DNA from: Methanocalculus sp.
GTDB lineage: Archaea; Halobacteriota; Methanomicrobia; Methanomicrobiales; Methanocorpusculaceae
Assembly: GCF_030651615.1 (NCBI RefSeq)
Contig: NZ_JAUSCG010000084.1
Location: forward strand, 1-7,331
Length of the DNA stretch: 7,331 nt
Direction: 5' to 3'
Below the pieces are notes generated by a model, which searched no databases, was not told the origin of the DNA, and was given only the letters and a program-made list of their open reading frames with translations. How positions within the stretch are numbered: position 1 is the first letter of the stretch; the number at the start of each line of letters is the position of its first letter. This document shows positions 5,817 to 7,331 of the stretch, one piece after another. The translations under genes were made by a program, and so were the position numbers.

Positions 5817-6578
5817 ATGAAGGGGGGAGAAAAGAGCGAATTATCACTTTATGGGACCGCAACAGGTGTTCGTGCGATTGAAAACCCCGTCAGGCGTCAT
5901 ATTCTTGACATTCTGAGGGGTGGGGAGGTAAGTTTTGATGCTCTCGTCGGATCGTCAGGGAGGGCAAAATCGACGATCTCAGCACACCTCTCTGCACTTG
6001 CTGAAGAAGGGATCGTCGGCTCCCGTCCCGGTGATGATGACGAGCGGAAGAAGATCTTCTTCCTGACCTCTCATTTCATCGGTGAGTTTGCTCCGGGAGA
6101 TCGAATATCAGATGATCTCTCCGAATATGCATCGAAATACCGTGATGGAGCACATGATCCCTTCAATCTGTACAGGCTCATGTACCGGACACTCCGGGTT
6201 TCACTTCTTATAGAGGGCATCTCTATCGATCCGTTCCTGAGAAGAACCGGCGAGGCGGTTGGAGAGGCGGTCTATTTCGCTGTGGCTGCACCTGATCTCG
6301 AATCATTCCTTGAGAACCTGATTGTATTCTGGGAACGGCATCGTCTCGGCAGGATTTCGGATATTACCCTCTCTCCGATCTCATTTGCTGTCTATGACTG
6401 TTTCGAGTGTGTAGAACTTCCGCTCCTTGGACGACCTGCTTGTTCATTTGACTCCGGTCTCCTCTCTGTCCTCTTCTCCCGGCAATCCGGCAGACTGATG
6501 GAGGCGGTGGAGCGGAAGTGCTATGCTGCCGGGGATCCTTGCTGCACCTTTGAGATAGTCCCCGTTCCCGAAAAATAA
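5817..6578 (+). CDS. msvR: MsvR-like redox regulator (ArsR-type HTH + V4R domain)
   Basis: A 253-residue regulator with an ArsR-like winged helix-turn-helix at about 16-85 (NPVRRHILDIL at 23-33; recognition helix AKSTISAHLSAL at 50-61; wing with DDDERKK at 73-79). A V4R domain follows at about 125-248. The V4R part has the conserved end CFECVEL...C...ERKCYAAGDPCCTFEI, with cysteines 195, 198, 209, 235, 242 and 243. This architecture defines MsvR, a methanogen-specific regulator reported to bind DNA depending on thiol redox state and to control its own gene and a neighbouring oxidative-stress operon in Methanothermobacter. Here the divergent neighbour is msrB, which suggests it senses oxidation and governs methionine repair. 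The start is fixed by AGGAG 6 bases upstream. The ligand, if any, and the exact orthology are unproven; it could be a paralogous V4R regulator. Confidence 0.8.
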   Translation: MKGGEKSELSLYGTATGVRAIENPVRRHILDILRGGEVSFDALVGSSGRAKSTISAHLSALAEEGIVGSRPGDDDERKKIFFLTSHFIGEFAPGDRISDDLSEYASKYRDGAHDPFNLYRLMYRTLRVSLLIEGISIDPFLRRTGEAVGEAVYFAVAAPDLESFLENLIVFWERHRLGRISDITLSPISFAVYDCFECVELPLLGRPACSFDSGLLSVLFSRQSGRLMEAVERKCYAAGDPCCTFEIVPVPEK

Positions 6579-6597
6579 ACGATTACAACCAGTAGGG

Positions 6598-6630
6598 TTA
6601 TACCATTCAGTGACCTCTTTTTTTATGGTG
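6598..6630 (+). promoter_or_regulatory. Short intergenic: weak TATA, T-tract and GGTG ribosome site
   Basis: The 59 bases between the regulator and the lipoprotein gene hold TTATAC (6598-6603), a T7 run (6618-6624) and GGTG (6627-6630), which is 7 bases before the ATG and matches part of the anti-Shine-Dalgarno complement. The T7 run may end transcripts of the regulator, while TTATAC is about 25 bases before a plausible start for the lipoprotein message. Each element is weak alone; read-through from the regulator is also possible. Confidence 0.3.
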
Positions 6631-6637
6631 TGAACTG

Positions 6638-7331
6638 ATGACAAGAATTGGTCTTTCTATTCTGCTGATAACCGTTGCCCTGCTCTTTACAGCGGGTTGC
6701 GTGAGTGAACAGCCTGATACACCGCCGGTAACTCCGGCACCGCCAGAATCGCTCCATATGTTTGATGGAACAAATGATGGAGGAACCTACACCTTTGAAC
6801 CGGGTGAGCATATCGAGATAACGCTTGTCGAGAACCCGACGACCGGCTACTCCTGGAACATGACCGTCCCTGCAGGGCTCATCCTGGTGAGTGATGAGTT
6901 CGTCGCCCCCGATACCGGACTGGAGGGCGCCCCCGGCACGCATGTCTGGCTCTTTGAGGCAGCCACTCCCGGCACCTACACGGTTAAAGGTAACTATATC
7001 CGACCCTGGGAGACAGATGCCGAACCTGCCGGGACATTCTCCATGACGATGATCGTCGAAGGAGATGCAGCACCTCTTCAGACTCCTCAAGTGGTCGAGG
7101 TTGATGAAACAAATGATGGCGGGGGGATCGGCATTGAGCCCGGGATGATGATCCGGATAACGCTCGTCGAGAATCCGACGACCGGGTATTCCTGGAACAT
7201 GACCATTCCTGCAGGACTCACCCTGGTCAGCGATGAGTTCATCGCCCCTGATACCGGACTGGCGGGCGCCCCCGGCACACATGTCTGGCTCTTTGAGGCA
7301 GCCACTCCCGGCACCTACACGGTTAAAGGTA
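6638..7331 (+). CDS. Lipoprotein with tandem chagasin (I42) protease-inhibitor domains, partial
   Basis: Open to the right edge: 231 codons seen, no stop. The N-terminus is a signal peptide with a hydrophobic core (4-19) and lipobox TAGC, giving a lipidated C21. A Pro/Thr-rich spacer follows (25-37), so the protein should be tethered outside the cell. Two chagasin/inhibitor I42 domains follow. Domain 1 shows the three inhibitory loops of the family: NPTTGYSW (66-73), GAPGTHVWLF (97-106) and RPWE (122-125). Domain 2 repeats NPTTGYSW (179-186) and GAPGTHVWLF and is cut before its RPW loop. Chagasins block papain-family cysteine proteases by inserting these loops in the active site; the target here is unknown. 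The ATG is preceded by GGTG at 7 bases spacing. Antisense frames across this gene are open only because of its codon bias. Confidence 0.9.
   Translation, partial: MTRIGLSILLITVALLFTAGCVSEQPDTPPVTPAPPESLHMFDGTNDGGTYTFEPGEHIEITLVENPTTGYSWNMTVPAGLILVSDEFVAPDTGLEGAPGTHVWLFEAATPGTYTVKGNYIRPWETDAEPAGTFSMTMIVEGDAAPLQTPQVVEVDETNDGGGIGIEPGMMIRITLVENPTTGYSWNMTIPAGLTLVSDEFIAPDTGLAGAPGTHVWLFEAATPGTYTVKG
6762..7331 (+). repeat. Tandem 339-bp duplication of the chagasin domain
   Basis: Bases 6762-7100 and 7101-7331 align without any gap at a period of exactly 339 bp (113 codons). By my count, 6821-6992 and 7160-7331 differ at 14 of 172 positions, most of them synonymous, and the final 52 bases of the window are identical to 6941-6992. 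The first 60 bases of each unit are much more divergent. The second unit is incomplete at the edge, and more copies may follow. Confidence 0.9.

Noticed and set aside
6623..7282. A 219-codon open frame on the minus strand opposite the lipoprotein gene
   Set aside because: It mirrors the chagasin repeats, its product resembles no family I know and has an odd composition (rich in Gly, Arg, Cys and His), and the plus-strand frame has a signal peptide, lipobox and three family motifs.

Overview
The window looks like chromosomal DNA of a methanogenic archaeon, most likely of the order Methanomicrobiales. The evidence is AT-rich TATA-like elements in front of genes, Shine-Dalgarno sites of the GGAG/GGTG type, an ArsR-like helix-turn-helix fused to a V4R domain (the architecture of the methanogen-specific regulator MsvR), and a roughly 40-residue single-pass protein overlapping the start of a sodium:solute symporter, an arrangement I know from methanogens. 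The taxonomic call rests on family knowledge, not on a search. I saw no tRNA, rRNA, insertion sequence, CRISPR array or prophage gene.

Layout. Positions 1-2949 (+) encode a very long TPR protein whose reading frame is open at the left edge, so its true start is probably outside. Three bases later rlmH (2953-3423, +) follows, probably in the same transcript. It converges, with an 8-base gap, on a symporter gene (3432-4982, -). Overlapping the symporter start by 11 bases is a 40-codon gene (4972-5094, -) that is easily missed; the two form a translationally coupled pair. Upstream of the pair is a dense 150-base control region containing an 11-bp-arm palindrome (5125-5154) and a composite hairpin with a U-tract that looks like the terminator of msrB (5157-5225).

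The second half looks redox-related. msrB (5245-5712, -) and an MsvR-like regulator (5817-6578, +) are divergent and share a 104-base promoter region. That region has AT-rich TATA elements and a half-conserved inverted repeat (5754-5769) resembling the TTCG/CGAA motifs reported for MsvR. The simplest reading is a cysteine-based redox sensor placed next to, and probably controlling, a methionine sulfoxide repair enzyme.

The right edge holds the first 231 codons of a lipoprotein (6638-7331, +, open at the edge). It carries tandem chagasin-type (I42) cysteine-protease-inhibitor domains. The two copies repeat with an exact 339-bp period, and their similarity rises sharply towards the right edge, which indicates a recent duplication or gene conversion.

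All intergenic stretches are shorter than 150 bases and are described below.
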